In this document: piece after piece, positions 43,447 to 57,600 of the stretch | Position numbering within the stretch: the first letter of the stretch is position 1 | Layout of the letters: every line of letters starts with the position of its first letter | Assembly (NCBI GenBank): GCA_001414345.1 | Contig: LLCB01000204.1 | Span: forward strand, 44,559-108,558 | Source of the DNA: Hymenoscyphus infarciens | Lineage: Eukaryota > Ascomycota > Leotiomycetes > Helotiales > Helotiaceae | DNA length: 64,000 bases | Direction of reading: 5' to 3' | Position numbers and translations under genes: made by a program | The notes under the pieces: model-generated | Seen by the model: the letters and a program-made list of their open reading frames with translations, nothing else | Database searches by the model: none | Told to the model about the DNA's origin: nothing

Positions 43447-45443
43447 ATCTTTTTTTACTGCTATTTTTGTTGATATCATTTCTTTGCATGACTTTTAAAC
43501 TCCTAGTAATTGAAATGTCAAAAGCGAAGAACCGTAGTCAAATTGAATTGACTTTTTGCTGAGCAGTACACTAATATTTGCTTCATGAAGGTAGTAAAAG
43601 CAGAATTCAACTAAGAATGTAGTAAGGTTGAGAGGATATACAACAAGTCTCTCTTCAGTCTGAAATCTCCCAACCTTCTTTAGTAATGACTCAACCATAG
43701 ATGAAAAGTTATGCCGTGCTTTGTATCAAGATCCACTTAAGGAAATATCTACTATACATTCCAAGAGAATTAAGATGTATCCAATTATCCCAGGAACTCT
43801 ATGAGCTGTTCCACTTTACCTGTCAGCCTCTGAATTTAGAAACCACTCGTTGCCGTTTGGTCGCTTTCTCATACCCAGTGTAATTAAAGGCAAGAAAAAT
43901 AGATGCAACTTTGCGCGCTAAGAAAGTTATGGAAAGAGAGGTTCTTGAATACGAGGCTGCACGCTGATCATATGGGAGGGCGTGACAGGCAGTAAGGCAA
44001 GCAAAAAAAAAAAAACACGGGGAGTGCGCCATTAATTCTCGAAGGACGAGAAAGCAAGAAAGTGATATTAAGCGAAGAAAGACGAGGTTGGTAAGATTCC
44101 ACAAACCAGATCAGCCGATTATCATCGATTTAGTAAAAGCAGTTACTGAAATTACTGCAGCCAATCGGATAGCCTCAATAGTATCCGAGCCAGTTCGCGA
44201 TGGTGTGTGGTATGTGGTACCCGGAAAGCCCGCCATGCCAAAGCCACGCGTTTGGTGGAGACTCAAGATGTCTACATCAGGAAGGTGAACATACTATCCC
44301 GCTGACGAGAAAAGCGGCAATCTAGAATGCTGCATATTGCAGAATTATGGGAAATGATAGAAAAATTCGAGTTCTTAGGCTGTGTTTCTAAGCACAACCA
44401 CGCCCGTTGGAGAAGTGGTATCAAGTGCCGCTTTTATTGCGGGACGGGACGCCTGCATATCCGGGGAGATAATACCGGTTTTTGATATGCATGTCAGCAG
44501 CCTTGGAGGTTCTGGACACGAGAAACCTCTGTGGGGGTACTGTCAGGTTGATAATAGAAAAGGTATCGCCTTTCCATTTGCCTTTCCTAATAGAGTTTGG
44601 GCCGGGAATATATTCAACTACCTGTTCTGGGAGTTTCTTCGACCATTTTCTATCACTGTGTGCACCAGTCAAACTGGACTAAGGTTATCAATTCATCCTA
44701 TTCACTTCAAGTTCTTAAGTTTCTTCAGTTAAGTTACAACGCCGCCATGATATTGATGGCGACCCCCGCCGTACTCAAGTAAGCCGCATATTACACTGCA
44801 TCAATAGACGTATGTCGTGCTACAATTAAAAGTTTACCATAATGCTGTGTACCAAAGTGAATCCCATCTTCGTCTGTGTGTGCAAGTACGGCTCGCAAGA
44901 ATGGTTTAGGAACCTGTCCGACCTTAAACTACTGAAAGAATGCATGCACCTTCCAATATATTGCCGTACTCCGACAATATGCAGCTGCAGCATCAAACAC
45001 CCTACCGCTCAAGTCAATCACGATATTCTTGTCATCATGGGAATTCAGAATTTGCTGGGCCGCAGTACAGTAATCTTGTGTGAGAAAAACGGCGTGTGAC
45101 TGCATAGCAAGGTACCTCCTCCTAGGTATTGCTTGGTCAAGTAAAATGACTTGCTAAGGAAAGAAGGTCAATTTGCCCTTCCTAGACGAATGAGTTTCGC
45201 AAGCAAAGTCTCACCGCTTTCCTTCCTTGGGGTGTATATAGCCAGACTAGTCCTCAGTAGTTGACCGAGTACAAGTGGTTCTGGATCAACAAGTCCTTCT
45301 ATGTTCCGGAAAGCTCTGAGAGTTTAGTCGTTATCTTTCAACATCCTGTCGGCTTTTGATAAGTGCAGCCTCAGCCACCCGTTCCTCTTTCAGATTACCG
45401 AAGCCTCATTTTCAACGTTTGTTTCAGAAGAACACGAGCCAGG
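43447..45443. other. Gene-poor region upstream of galactose oxidase
   Basis: About 2 kb without a convincing gene. Short open frames at 44088-44288 (+), 44382-44732 (+) and 44421-44672 (-) have protein-like composition but no recognised family and overlap each other. The final 250 bp are the galactose oxidase promoter. Confidence 0.4.
45233..45240 (+). promoter_or_regulatory. Candidate TATA box of the galactose oxidase gene
   Basis: TGTATATA lies about 200 bp upstream of the start codon at 45444 in otherwise non-AT-rich DNA. Position and sequence fit a TATA element with a moderately long leader. This is inferred from motif and position only. Confidence 0.35.
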
Positions 45444-47516
45444 ATGCTGTTTCGAAATCTTCTTCTTCTCGGCTTTGGCGTTCCCGTAATTCTTGCGGTC
45501 ACAATCACAACGGACAGTTCTCAAGTAGGGTTCGAAGGAACGAAAGCCATCGATGGCGACCAATCAACATTTTGGCACTCTCAATACTCACCCACCATTA
45601 TCTCGTTACCTCATTCCGCTGTTCTGGACCTTGGTGCTTCCACTGCGATACGAGCTGTGTGGTATCGCCCGAGAACAGACTCGAATAAGAATGGAAACAT
45701 CGGTCAATACAGAATTGAAGTCAGCTTGGATAACAGTGTATGGACAATCGTTGCTACTGGAACGTTTGTGGACGACAAAAGTCTCAAGACCGTCTCCTTT
45801 GCAAACACGAATGCCAGATATGTCCGTATTACTGCCTTAACCGAAGCCGGTAATCGAGGGCAGTGGACGAGTGCAGCTGAGTTGGGAGTTTCTAAAGTAC
45901 CGACCGAAACGGCCAACGGTCAATGGGGACCAGTAATCACGTTGCCGCTTGTTGCGGCGGCAGCTTTCCTTCAGCCTACAGGAAACATTCTTACATTTTC
46001 CTCGTTTGCACGTGATGCGTTTGGGGGTTCACCATTGGGTTACACCTTGACATCAACTTTCAATCCTGATGGAACCTCGTCGGAGTTGAATGTTAGTAAT
46101 ACAGGGCATGATATGTTTTGTCCAGGCATGGTAAGTTGTCCCACTTTCCCCCTTTCTCGCTTAACTATCAAACACTGCTAACCACCCTAGTCCCTCGATG
46201 CCAATGGTCGAGCAATAATCACCGGTGGAAACGATGCTGCCAAAACAAGCATCTACAACCCGTCGACTAACGCTTGGAGTGCAGCAGCAACTTTGCGAAT
46301 CACCCGGGGTTACCAAGCATCGGCCACTCTTTCAGATGGAAGAATATTTACCATCGGCGGTTCCTGGAGCGGCGGACAAGGTGGGAAAAACGGCGAGATC
46401 TACAACCCTACTGCCAATACCTGGACTCTACTATCCGGATGCCCTGTCGCACCGATGCTCACAGCTGACGCAGCCGGAGTTTATCGAGCCGACAATCACG
46501 GCTGGCTCTTCGGATGGAAAAACGGTTATGTTTTCCAAGCCGGACCAAGTAAAGCTATGAATTGGTATGGAACTACTGGGACAGGGTCACAAGCCAGTGC
46601 TGGAGTACGTGCGGCGGATCCTGATTCAATGGATGGAAATGCGGTTATGGTGGGTATTTTCCGAGTTTTTCTTTCCTCTTTCAGGTTGATTTAGCAGGAT
46701 TAAGACACTATTTCCTCCTCGGTCATACTACTAGTGGCAAACTGACTCTGAGATAATCCGCAGTACGATGCAGTAGCGGGAAAGATCGTCACTTTTGGGG
46801 GTTCGCCGAATTATGATCCCTCAGATGCTACGACGAATGTTCATCTCATCACCATCGGTACGCCGCCAGCTACAGCCACGGTCACGAAGCTTACTTCGAT
46901 GACCTATGCTCGTGCTTTTGCGAATGGGGTTGTGCTTCCCAATGGCAAGGTGTTCGTTACGGGAGGTCAATCATATGCCGTACCATTCTCTGATAATACA
47001 GCAATCATGAATCCCGAGCTCTGGGATCCAGTAACACAAAGTTTCGTGATCGCCCCAGCCCACGATATCCCAAGAACATACCATAGCGTCGCACTTCTCA
47101 TGCTTGATGGTCGTGTGTTTACCGGAGGAAGTGGTCTCTGCGCGACCTGTACTACAAATCACCTCGATGCCCAGATCTACAACCCCCCATATCTCTTCAC
47201 TTCCACCGGAACCCCCGCAACACGCCCGGTAATCAGTGCAATTTCGACAACCACAGTAGCAGTGGGCGGCGCGATCTCCATTACTACCGTTTCAGCAGCA
47301 ACGAGCTTCTCAATCATTCGTTTCGGCTCGGCAACCCATACAGTCAATACAGATCAGCGTCGTATTCCTCTTGTCCCCACTAGCTCATCTGGAACGACTT
47401 ATGTGTTCACTATACCGAATGATTCTGGAGTTGCTTTGCCTGGATATTGGATGTTTTTTGCTTTGAACTCTGCAGGAGTCCCGAGTGTTGCGAAAGCCTT
47501 CCGCATCTCAATTTAG
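45444..47516 (+). CDS. Galactose oxidase (AA5-type copper radical oxidase) with N-terminal F5/8 C domain
   Basis: Exons 45444-46130, 46191-46649 and 46764-47516 give 632 aa. A signal peptide (MLFRNLLLLGFGVPVILAV) precedes a discoidin/CBM32-like domain (DGDQSTFWHSQY, VWYRPRTDSNKNGNIGQYRI). A seven-bladed kelch propeller and a C-terminal Ig-like DUF1929 domain follow. By alignment with known galactose oxidase, all key residues are present: Cys226 in HDMFCPGM and Tyr270 in RGYQAS (the Cys-Tyr cofactor pair), Trp288 in GGSWSGG (stacking residue), Tyr488 and His489 in RTYHSVALLMLDGRVFTGG, and His574 in ATHTVNTDQRRIPL (copper ligands). The enzyme would oxidise the C6 alcohol of galactose or related primary alcohols, releasing hydrogen peroxide outside the cell. 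Having Trp at the stacking position favours galactose activity. Intron boundaries keep the core motifs intact. Confidence 0.93.
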
Positions 47517-48407
47517 TTTTAACTTTGTGCACAGGCAGCCTCAATCATCCCTTACGGGAATAGATAATGTAATAGTTGAACATGAACAAGCATGATAAGA
47601 ACACTTATGAACTTATTATAGCAACGATAATTTACTGAAGATTTGCTCAAATTTGACGGATTGTGTTTCCATGAAGAGACCAGTTTCTTAGTCTATTTCA
47701 CGTAACATCAAGGGAAATTCCCACTCAATTAAGGACATAAAACTCAAACGAGTTATTCGTTTGGCTACCAGCATGCCCTTTCTCCTGGAGCCATGGGATC
47801 ATCTCTATCGGCTTTTTACAGTATATTTGAGCATCAAAAGTGTGCTTTCAAGACTTGGCGAAAAGAACGAGGTTACTCAGAGGTTGGGCAAAACGACAAG
47901 AAGAGGAAACATCCAATAGAAGAACTATACCAATGACCTGATCTTGTCTTATGCGGTGGAACGGGGTTTTAGGATGCATATGCGAGCATGATCTAACAAA
48001 AATGGAAATTCCGAAACTTGTTCAAGGAGGACTTCTTAGATAGTTAATTGCCAAATTGAACCCCAAGATTCTCTGGCTTGGGATTCTTCAGTGGTATTGT
48101 TTAACTGGATTCCAATTGCTAGAGAACTTTCGCTACGCAAAAACCAGCATGACCCATGGCGTGAATTCAATCAACTAGTTGAATACCTCCCCGCCCAAGA
48201 CTTCGACCAACCATCGCTGTTGGAGTATTGAGGGGGTTTGCAAGCCGGCCACGAAAGCCGCGGTGGTCGAGGCGTGGTGTAAAACGGATTACCCTGGCCT
48301 ATCCTGTCCGGGAATAATCATTTGTCTAAACAGATGCATGGCAAAGACTTTGTCCCCATGCAGTCGATATTTTTGTCGCTATATTCGTATATTCGAAACT
48401 CGGGGTA
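47517..48407. other. Spacer between convergent genes
   Basis: 3' sides of the galactose oxidase gene and YAR1. No gene was recognised; a + strand open frame at 48179-48487 overlaps YAR1 and is treated as chance. Confidence 0.4.
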
Positions 48408-49127
48408 TCATGTCGCTGGGGCTTTTCCATCAATGCCCATACTCTTCAATTCGTCCACAATTTTCTTCGAAAGGTCGCCGCTGTTAACAATTCCTTCCTC
48501 TTCGGAAGTCATGTCCACATCCGCGTTCTCGTCACCAGCCCCTTCACCAGTCTCTCCACTGACTCCTTCTTCTAAGCCATCACCACCCTCCTTGAGAACC
48601 CATTCGACGACTTCCTTTTGGTCGTTTAATTCGGCTTCGTAAACGGCATCGTGGCCCCTTTGGTTCGTAATTGTGGGATCCGCGCCTTGTTCCAGCAGAA
48701 CCTTCACAGACTCCAAATGACCATTTAAGGCAGCCCAGTGGAGCGCAGTATTGCCAGCCTTGTTTTGTGCGTTGATTATGGCGAGCATCGCGGGGTTTTG
48801 GGGTGAGGGTTGTGAGAGGTCTTTGCATAGTTCTTGAAGGATAACTAAAAATGATTCGTCAGCCATGAGCAGCGAACCCAACCAACATGCCAGATACTCC
48901 GCAGAAAGAAATGCGCCAAAATACATACCATTGTGGCCATTCGCTGCTGTCATGTGCAGAACACCATTGCCACTTCCTTCATCCTTTGCGGTCTCCAACA
49001 AGTCCTGGACAGAAATGTTTTCTCGCTGGCAGAGTGTAGTCTTCGAAGAGTTGAGTTCGTCGGCATCTCCTGTACGCGCAAAGTAAAGTAGATCATCGAT
49101 CTCGTCTTCGGAGATATTTGGGGCCAT
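48408..49127 (-). CDS. YAR1: Yar1-like ankyrin-repeat protein (Rps3 chaperone)
   Basis: Exons in transcript order, 48929-49127 and 48408-48844, give 211 aa. The 84-bp intron (GTATGT...TTTTAG) has no in-frame stop, so it reads through. MAPNISEDEIDDLLYFARTG at the ATG 49125-49127 is the typical Yar1 start; the frame is open 28 codons further upstream but without similarity. Ankyrin repeats follow: GNGVLHMTAANGHN, GNTALHWAALNGHLESVKVL and LLEQGADPTITNQRGHDAVY. The tail is acidic (EEGVSGETGEGAGDENADVD). In yeast, Yar1 is the dedicated chaperone that escorts ribosomal protein S3 to the nucleus and keeps it soluble for 40S assembly. Size and domain order match. It is the last gene before the AT-rich block. 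Confidence 0.85.
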   Translation of the reverse strand: MAPNISEDEIDDLLYFARTGDADELNSSKTTLCQRENISVQDLLETAKDEGSGNGVLHMTAANGHNGMYFGAFLSAEYLACWLGSLLMADESFLVILQELCKDLSQPSPQNPAMLAIINAQNKAGNTALHWAALNGHLESVKVLLEQGADPTITNQRGHDAVYEAELNDQKEVVEWVLKEGGDGLEEGVSGETGEGAGDENADVDMTSEEEGIVNSGDLSKKIVDELKSMGIDGKAPAT

Positions 49128-51275
49128 GTCTGGTCGTTTGTTGTGTTGTATTTCTTCAAAACCTTTTGAGCGAGGGGCAATTTTGGAGATGAAATAGAGG
49201 TCACGTGTCAAGCCACCCCACTAACCATCCGTATAAATCCCCGGCCGAATTACTACTACTCTTCTTATCCCACGGAAACCACTATGGAACGTCGCAGTTC
49301 TCTCTGCATATGTCGTAAACGTACTAAATAGACGGATTGGTAGCTAGGACAAAGTATTGTCTTGTCTCCGGGGAATGTATACTCCTATACACTCGTGGAG
49401 AATAGTAGCTTAATTGAGAGGAAATTATCTAAAAATTGCTAAAATGCTAACGTTCAGGCCGACTATTCACCGGAGAGATTAGTCTTTATATAAGTAAGCG
49501 GCGCTCTATCTTGACGAAGCGCTAGAATAATAACTTAGAATAATAGACTATAGAGCCTATATTATATATGCCTATTTTCTCAGATCTAGCTAGAATACTA
49601 AGAGAGATTTGGATTTTAAGTAAAACATTCTCTTAAAAAGCCTTTAGATAGAGATATTATTATATAATAGTAGTAGAATAAATAAAACTAGAAGAATATA
49701 ATTCTTAATATTTATTAAGAAAGCTATAATTCTATTTCTAGATAATAATAGAAGTTAGACTACGAGCTAGAAACCTAGATCTTAGTATTAGCTTAGAGTA
49801 GAGTTTATTTCTTACTTATATATTTAGAGTTTATTTAGTATATATATAGTTTAATATAGATATTTAAGCTTTATATATAAGTATAAGTCTAAAAAGTACT
49901 TATATATATCTATTTAGCTTAGAGTAGATTTAGTATAGATTTTTAGTATATATTTTATTAATTCTAGTCTCTAGTAATAGTTATAAATAGAGAAGTATAT
50001 ATATTATAAAAAACTTTTAAATACTAGTAGAATAGTTTTATATTAGCTATACTAGCTATCTCTTCAGTTATTCTTATACTCTACGTGATTTAATAGAACG
50101 CGGTTCTAATCTTATATTTCTAGCTCTAACGCGACTAAAGTATATAACGATATAGAAATTAAATAATAATCTACCTATGATCTTATATTTAAAAAGCTCT
50201 ATTAAAAAAATCATTATTTTAGTATAAGTTAGCTTATAATACGAGTATATAAGCTAAGTTTCTCTTATCTACTTCTACTACTTCTACTACTTCTACTGTC
50301 TCTTTTATACTCTTTTATTCTTCTTTTTAATTAATATACCTTCTCTAGAATAGCGTAAGGCTAATATTACTTCTAATACTAAAAAGTCTACTAAAAGAGT
50401 CTTAAAAGCTACTAAAAAGAAGGCCTCTTAAGTATACCTCGTAGACGTGTTTCTTAACTAGAAAGACTTCTATAAGATAGAAGTTATTAAGAATAGTAAG
50501 AGAGATTAAATAAAGAAGTAGAAATATATAGAGTAAGTGTAAATAGCTTTAATTTAGATTTTAATATCTTAGTACTTCTAAACTAGCTTAGTAGTATCGT
50601 AGTTCAAAGCTACTTAGATTTTAGTCTAAAACTATCTTAAATAAGAGTAGTTTTAAACTAGACTACTGAACGCGTCTATACGTAGAGTATAAGAATAACT
50701 AAAGAGATATAGAGTATATTATTAGCTATAGCTTTATATATAATATAAGTCGACTTTAGTACTTTTAATAGAAAAGCTAGTTTATTAACTAGCTTTTAAT
50801 ACTAAGAATACTAAAGCTAATATACTCTCTAAGTTCTAGATTATATAATTATCTAACTAGTCTTCTACTTCTTTATCTACTATCTAGCTCTAGAAATTAT
50901 AATAGATTAAAAAAGCGAGTAATAAATTAAGTAATTAAGTAAAAATTTATTTTATAGAAAGCCTCTTATTTAGATAGAGTATATAATTAGATATAGTTTT
51001 AGTAGTAGAAAATTAAACTTAGAGATAAATATAAACGTTTCTTATAAAATTATATAATAATATACGTCTTTATTTCTAGTACTTCTAGTATAATTAATAT
51101 ATCTAGTACTAGGTATACTAGCTAATATCTCTATTATAACTAGTATTATAAAAGTATACTTAAGAGTTAAGTATATTAACTATACTAGAAGTATTAAATA
51201 TACTAGAAATCTTTAATATACTAATAGTAAATCTAGTACTTAAAAGGTTTTTATAATAGATAAGCTAGCTAAGAT

Positions 51276-52165
51276 ATAACGTATTTTTAGATTAATAATA
51301 CTCTAAGAAGTCTTATATTTAGAGATGAAAACTCTATTATATATATAGAGAAAAGAGATTATATAAAACTCTCTTTTTTCTATAATATATCTCTTAGATC
51401 TAGAAGAGATAGCTTCTTAGGCTTATAAATAATAGCTAGATTAAAAAAGAATCTCTTAACTATATCGCTCTCTATTTCTACTCTAGATAATTCTATAAAG
51501 CTATATAGATTACTTTAAACTTCTAAATACTAGATAATATTCTTAAGAGTAAAGTTCTACTTCTAGATTCTATCTAACTTCTTCTCTTATATTCTAGTAC
51601 GTTACTAGCTCTAGCTTTAGTAAAGAGTAAATAGTATTTATAGATATAATAGCTCGTAGTTAGCGTTATACTACTAGCTTTATAGAGTACTAGGCTTCTA
51701 AATTTAAATATATTTTCAAGGATCTCTTATAATAAGCTAGCGCGCTACTAGGCTTCTAGTTTATTAAAGTATCTCTAAGAGTAGTAGTAGCTAGCTTCGT
51801 ATATAAGCTTATATCTTCTACGAAGAGCTTTATATAAGCTCTTTAAGAGAGTAAGCTACTAATTAAGATATACTAGCTTCGTATATAGCTAGGCTTCTAA
51901 GTATTCGTCGAATATAAGAATTAAAAAGAAGTTAATTATACTAACTCTAATAGTAGAGAGCGTTCTAAATATATAGTAATATATTAAATATATAAATAGA
52001 AGATAAAGAAGTTATAGAGTATACTATAAGTATATACTAGGGTTATAACTATAACGTATTTTTAGATTAAAAACGTTTTAAGAAGATTTAAATTTAGAGA
52101 TAAAAACTCTATTATATATAGAGAGAAAAGAGGTTATATAAGACTTTGTTTTCTTATAATATAAG
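51276..52165. repeat. Direct repeat of about 120 bp in the AT block
   Basis: ATAACGTATTTTTAGATTAA at about 51276 recurs at about 52051. Both are followed by AAGAAG(T/A), TTTAGAGAT(G/A)AAAACTC, TATTATATATA, GAGA(A)AAAGAG, TTATATAA and TATAATATA, then diverge. The copies are about 775 bp apart. They may be ends of a small LTR or MITE-type element, or two insertions. Confidence 0.6.
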
Positions 52166-54660
52166 ATAGTAGAGATTAAGAAATAGTCTCTTTTACTTTC
52201 TTTTTTTTCTTTCTTTTTAGTCTTTTTTTTAGTTTTCTTTTTAGCTTTTTTTAATCTCTCGTTTATAACTTATATACTCTTTTCTATCTTAAGTATAATA
52301 TATTTATTAAAAGTTAATTTATACTTAAATTATCTCTTTTATATCTAGTATAATATTATAACTAATATTCTTAGTAAATCTAAGTATAGATCTAATAACT
52401 ACTCTTATTTATTAAAGAATAAAGAAGATCTTACTTATATATTTCTAGTACTTATATACTTCGAGTTATTAGAGTTCTTAGATTTAGTTAATTTAAATAT
52501 ATTAAAATTATATTTTTAGCTTTAGTATTACTAATATTTATTAGTAGTTAGTTTATTCTTATAAAGTTTATATATATAGAAAGATTATCTTTTTCTACTT
52601 CTTTAAATTAGAGTATTTCTAAAAGTAAATTACTTTAATTATTTAAAGATTTATATATATTTTTTAAAAGAATTAAGATTACTAGAAGAATAAACTATTA
52701 TAATATAAAGTAATAATAAAATTAAATAGATAAAAAAGAAGAAAAAGAGATAAAGAAAAAATAAACAAAGAGTAGAACTTATATTTGAAAAGTAATATAG
52801 TAGTTATAAGTTTTATAAAAAATCTTAAGAAACGAAGTAGTACTTCTAGACGCTTAGAAGCTATATAGCGCTATAGCTTATTATCTAAACTTTCTAGAGT
52901 AATATAATCTAAATACTAGAGCTATTTCAACTTTTACTTAGATAGCTTAGAATAACTAAGCTAGATTATCTCAAAGTAATTAGATAATATTAAACTATTT
53001 ACTACTACTAATAAGAGGATTTTTAGCTTAGAGAAATACAAAAGCACGTACTAATCTTCACCGCGTCTTTCTCGTTCTCTATAAGATTCTAGATAAATCC
53101 TTCTAATCTATTCTATATCTCTAACGTATTACTAGATACTATAGCTATTAGCTAGATTAAGAATAAACAGTTATCTCTATTATCTAGTTATACTTATAAA
53201 GAAATTACTCTTTAGCTTCTAGAAACTTATAATAGCTCGCTAGCTATCTCTTTTTTAATTAAGCTAATTCTATAAATAACTAGAAAATCTGAAATAATAA
53301 TAACTCTAAATTATCTAAGTCTTAGTCTCTCTCTAAAATACTTTCTCTAGAACTTTAATACTAAAGTATACTTTTTAAGCTTTTATAAGAATTTCTATAG
53401 CTTAGACTTAGTACTTATCCTAGTTTATAAAGTAGTAATAATAACGATTATAAATAAATTAACTAAGAAAGAAAACTAGTATATAAAAGTTCTAGATAAT
53501 AAAATTATCGATAAATAGTATAAAGAAGCTCTAGAGTACTTCGACGACTTACTTTAGAAAATAGCTACTAGTAATAAAAGCGTTAGTAACTAGATTAATA
53601 AATACTTATATCTAGTAAAAAAGATAATTATTAATAAGACTTTTAATTATATAAGTGCTTTCTTCTCTTCTTTTAACTACTTAATAAAAGATAAAAGTTA
53701 TATTTACTAATCTTAGAAAAGTATATATAAGAGCTTAAAAGTAAAGCTTAGTATTATCTAAAATCTAGGTTAATTCTAATACTCGACGCTTATATATTAG
53801 TTATTAAGTTAGACTAAGCTATTTCTACTAACTTATAAAATAAGCTACGTAGTACTTTTACTATATTAAAGAAAGATTAGATAGCTTTCTTAGACTAGTA
53901 TCTAAACTTAGAGAGTATAGTCTAGAATCTTCTTTATTCTTCTATATATTCTCTTATTTATAGAAGAAGTAAAGTTCTTAAAGAGAAAGTTATTAGAGTT
54001 AGTAATACTATTTATAAATAAGTAAGAAAAGATAAGATTATCTCTAAAGATAAATTTAATACTCTAGATTAAAATACTAGACTTAGAGAGTCTTACTTAT
54101 TATTAAATTTCTAGTCTTATTTATATTAATAGCTTTCTTCGAATATCGCTTTCTAGTCTAATAATAGAGTATAACTTATAAGTTATATTAATAACCTCTA
54201 TTTAAATATATATTTAGAAAGCTATTATATAATTAAAAAACTTATTAAAAAATCACTTCTAGCTTAGAATTAATATCTTAGACTCTTAGTTAAGTATTAT
54301 AGATAAATAAAAGCTAGATAGTTAAGTTCTCGATTCTTAAAACCTAAAAATCTAGACTTATTTTTCCTTTTATCTCTTAATATTTATTTACTAATATAGA
54401 TCTAAATAGTAATAAGAATAAGAATAATTAGATTAGTCGTAAGCCTAGAGTCTTTTATACTAGCCTACTATTCTATATAGCCGAGATTATATAGTATATA
54501 TTATATATATAAGGTTTTAGTAGTTATTATTTTATATTATCTAATTTAGAAAGGTTTTAGATTTAGCTTTTAGACAGCTTTTAGACTCTTTTATATTATC
54601 TAAACCTCTTATATATAGCTATCTACTCTCTTATAATTAGAAAAGACTAGTTTAGCTTTT

Positions 54661-57600
54661 TCTTCTATATTAGTATCTAGTAATTATATATATTATTCTA
54701 CTAAATATACTCTTATATACCTCTTCGAAAGTAGTATATATTTCGTATTATTATATAAAAAGGCTAAACTCCTCTTCGCTAGTAATAGTCTAAATAATAT
54801 CTCTTTAAGTATATCGCTATCTCTAACTCTATTTAGACTAGAATTAGACTCTAGTTATAACGACTTCTTAAATAGCCGCGATTTTAGAGACCTCGTAGAT
54901 AGCTAGTAATATTAGAGTTTAGTATCTATTAGATAGCTAGTATAATTATATTCTTAATATATTAAAGAGAATAGAATATACTAAGTATCTCTAAAATTTC
55001 TAATAACTCTCTTTATATAGAGATTACTATATAAGGTTTAAGAAGTTAACGACTTATAAAAAGTTATTATAAAAAGCTTCTAAATCTACTTTTTAAAACT
55101 CTCTCTTAAAACCGACTTAAAAAAGATATCGAATTTTAGAGAGACTTTAGATCTCTCTAAACTAGCTCTACTATAAGACGTCGAGTAATAATAACTTTCT
55201 AAGAATACTCTCTTTTCTAAAAGACGTTCGAATAATAACTATATACTAAAGAATAAAAGATCTTAAAGAAATAATAAAGATAAGTAAGACTTTTTAAATA
55301 TAGACGAGATAGAGATAGTTATATAAGCTTTAGAAGAGAAAGAATAAAGAATAAAAGAGTAGCTAGCTAAGCTAGAAAAAAGAATAAGTGAAATTTAAAG
55401 TTAATAAATCGCTTCGCTTTTAAACTCTCTCTAATTAAACTCTCTTTTACTTCTAAGCTTAAATTTATATCTCTTTTAATAATATAACGCTATCTCTAAT
55501 ATCTTCTAATATTTCTTTATCTAATAAAATACTAAAGCTACTTCGAATACTCTCTAATTCTTAAAAAGTAAGATTACTAAAAAGATTAAACTCTTAGATA
55601 ATAGTATCTTACTTATATACTAAAAATAGAAGATATTATTATATAATAGACTCTATAGAAATACTAATTATTATTATTCTTCTCTAAATAGACTTCTTTT
55701 AAATTTCTAGCTAAAAGAGTTAAGAAAAAGAAATTTTAAGCGAAGCGAAGTTATACTATCTATAGTAAATTACGAGTTAAGCTTGAATTTATCTACTTTT
55801 TTTATATTCTAAGCTTTTTAAGAAAATCTCTTAATTTCCTCTCTTTTTAGATACTCTTTTATCTATTAATTAATAATAATATATAATATACTTTTTATAA
55901 GAATAAGAAAGAAGAAGCTTATAGCTTCTCTTATACTTTTAACTTTAAAGAATAAAAATAGATAATTTTATATTTATCTTAATTTCTATAGAGTCTTAGT
56001 ATAGTCTATAATTAACTTTATAAGAGTAGTAAAAAAAAATTAAAATTCTTTTAAGAAAAGAGATTATTTTAAGAATTATTTATCTTTTAGTTTACTATTA
56101 TTAAGCTTACTTTAAATTAATAGATAATATAGAAGAAAGATAATTAGAGAGAGCGCTTCTTTTTAGCTAGGCTTTATCTCTTTTAAAGTACTTTTATTTT
56201 CTATTTTCTAAAGAAAATAAGAGAGAAAGCTTTAATAAAAAAAGACTTAGATTATAAAAAACGTAAATAAATTTAAGCTTAATCTATAACTTACTATAGT
56301 TTAAATCTACTATTAAGTAAAAAATAATTAGTAAAGAGAATAAAAATAAAATTTTAACTTTTTAGACTTAATAACTATAGAAATAATCTAAGTAGAATTA
56401 AAAGATAAACTATTATAAGAAATAAATACTAGAGATAATTATTCTATAAATAGTATTCTAGATTAGATAGTCTTAGTTCTATATCTATCTTAGTTAAAAT
56501 ATTATAGCACTTACTTATTAGATAATCTATTACTATTTCCTAGATCTTAAACTACGTTTCTTAAATATCTCTTACTAGCTCTCTTTATAATTAAAAATAT
56601 TAAAACTAGTAAATAAATCTCTCTCTCTTAATTTAAACTCTATACTAGAAATAGTATACTATATTTTCAGTCTCGTATTAATATAAATTTCTTATTCTTC
56701 GACTAAGATATATCTTATATTAACTAAAGACAAATCTTTTATTATAAACTTACTATAAATAAGATAGATCTATAATAACTTCTCTACTATCTTTTTCTTC
56801 TCTAGAAGTACTAAACCTAAGAAAGGTATCTATAAACTAGAAAGAAAGTATAAAAAAAAGTAAACTAGTCTAGAAAAATAACTAAAGTTTTTATTATTAA
56901 AAATCTAGTTACTTTTAAAACCTCTTATCTCTCTTATCTTATTTTTTTAATTCCTAGTTATAGAGAAATATATATATTATACTTAGAAAATAGATTAGAG
57001 AGAGATACTCTAAAGTTAAGTAAAACGAAGATAGAGAGCTACTAAGAAAGACATAGTCATTACTTACGCTTATAGTTTAGATAGTACTACTTAGAATAAT
57101 AGAAGAAGAGAAGAAGAGAAAGAAAGAGAAGAGAAAGAGAAAGAAGAGAAATAAACCTAGAAGAAGAATTAAGAACTAAAATTTTAAAAAACTAAAAAAA
57201 CTAAACTTTATAAATTCTCTTCTAACTTAATATTTAATAAAAGTTAAAACTCTCTTATTATCTCTTATAAAAGTTTCTAATATAGTCTCTTAAATTATAA
57301 TATACTAAGTATATAAAGTATCTAAGATGTTTTATAAACCTCTCTATTAAATCTAATCTCTCTAATCTATATCTTTAATACTCTCTATTCTCTTTTCTTC
57401 TACGTTTCTATCTCTTAGATTAAAACTTAATATTCTCTACTCTAGCTATTAATTATTACTATTTCTTAAATATATAAATATATATACTCTAAACTCTTAT
57501 ATTAATCAAAGGTTTATAGAAGATAATAGTAATAATAATAGTAATAATAAAAATAATAATATTAATATAATAACTTAAATAAGTTATTCTTTTCTATAAG

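Noticed and set aside
44088..44732. Short open frames on both strands with protein-like composition
   Set aside because: Mutually overlapping, no recognised domain, no coherent exon structure.
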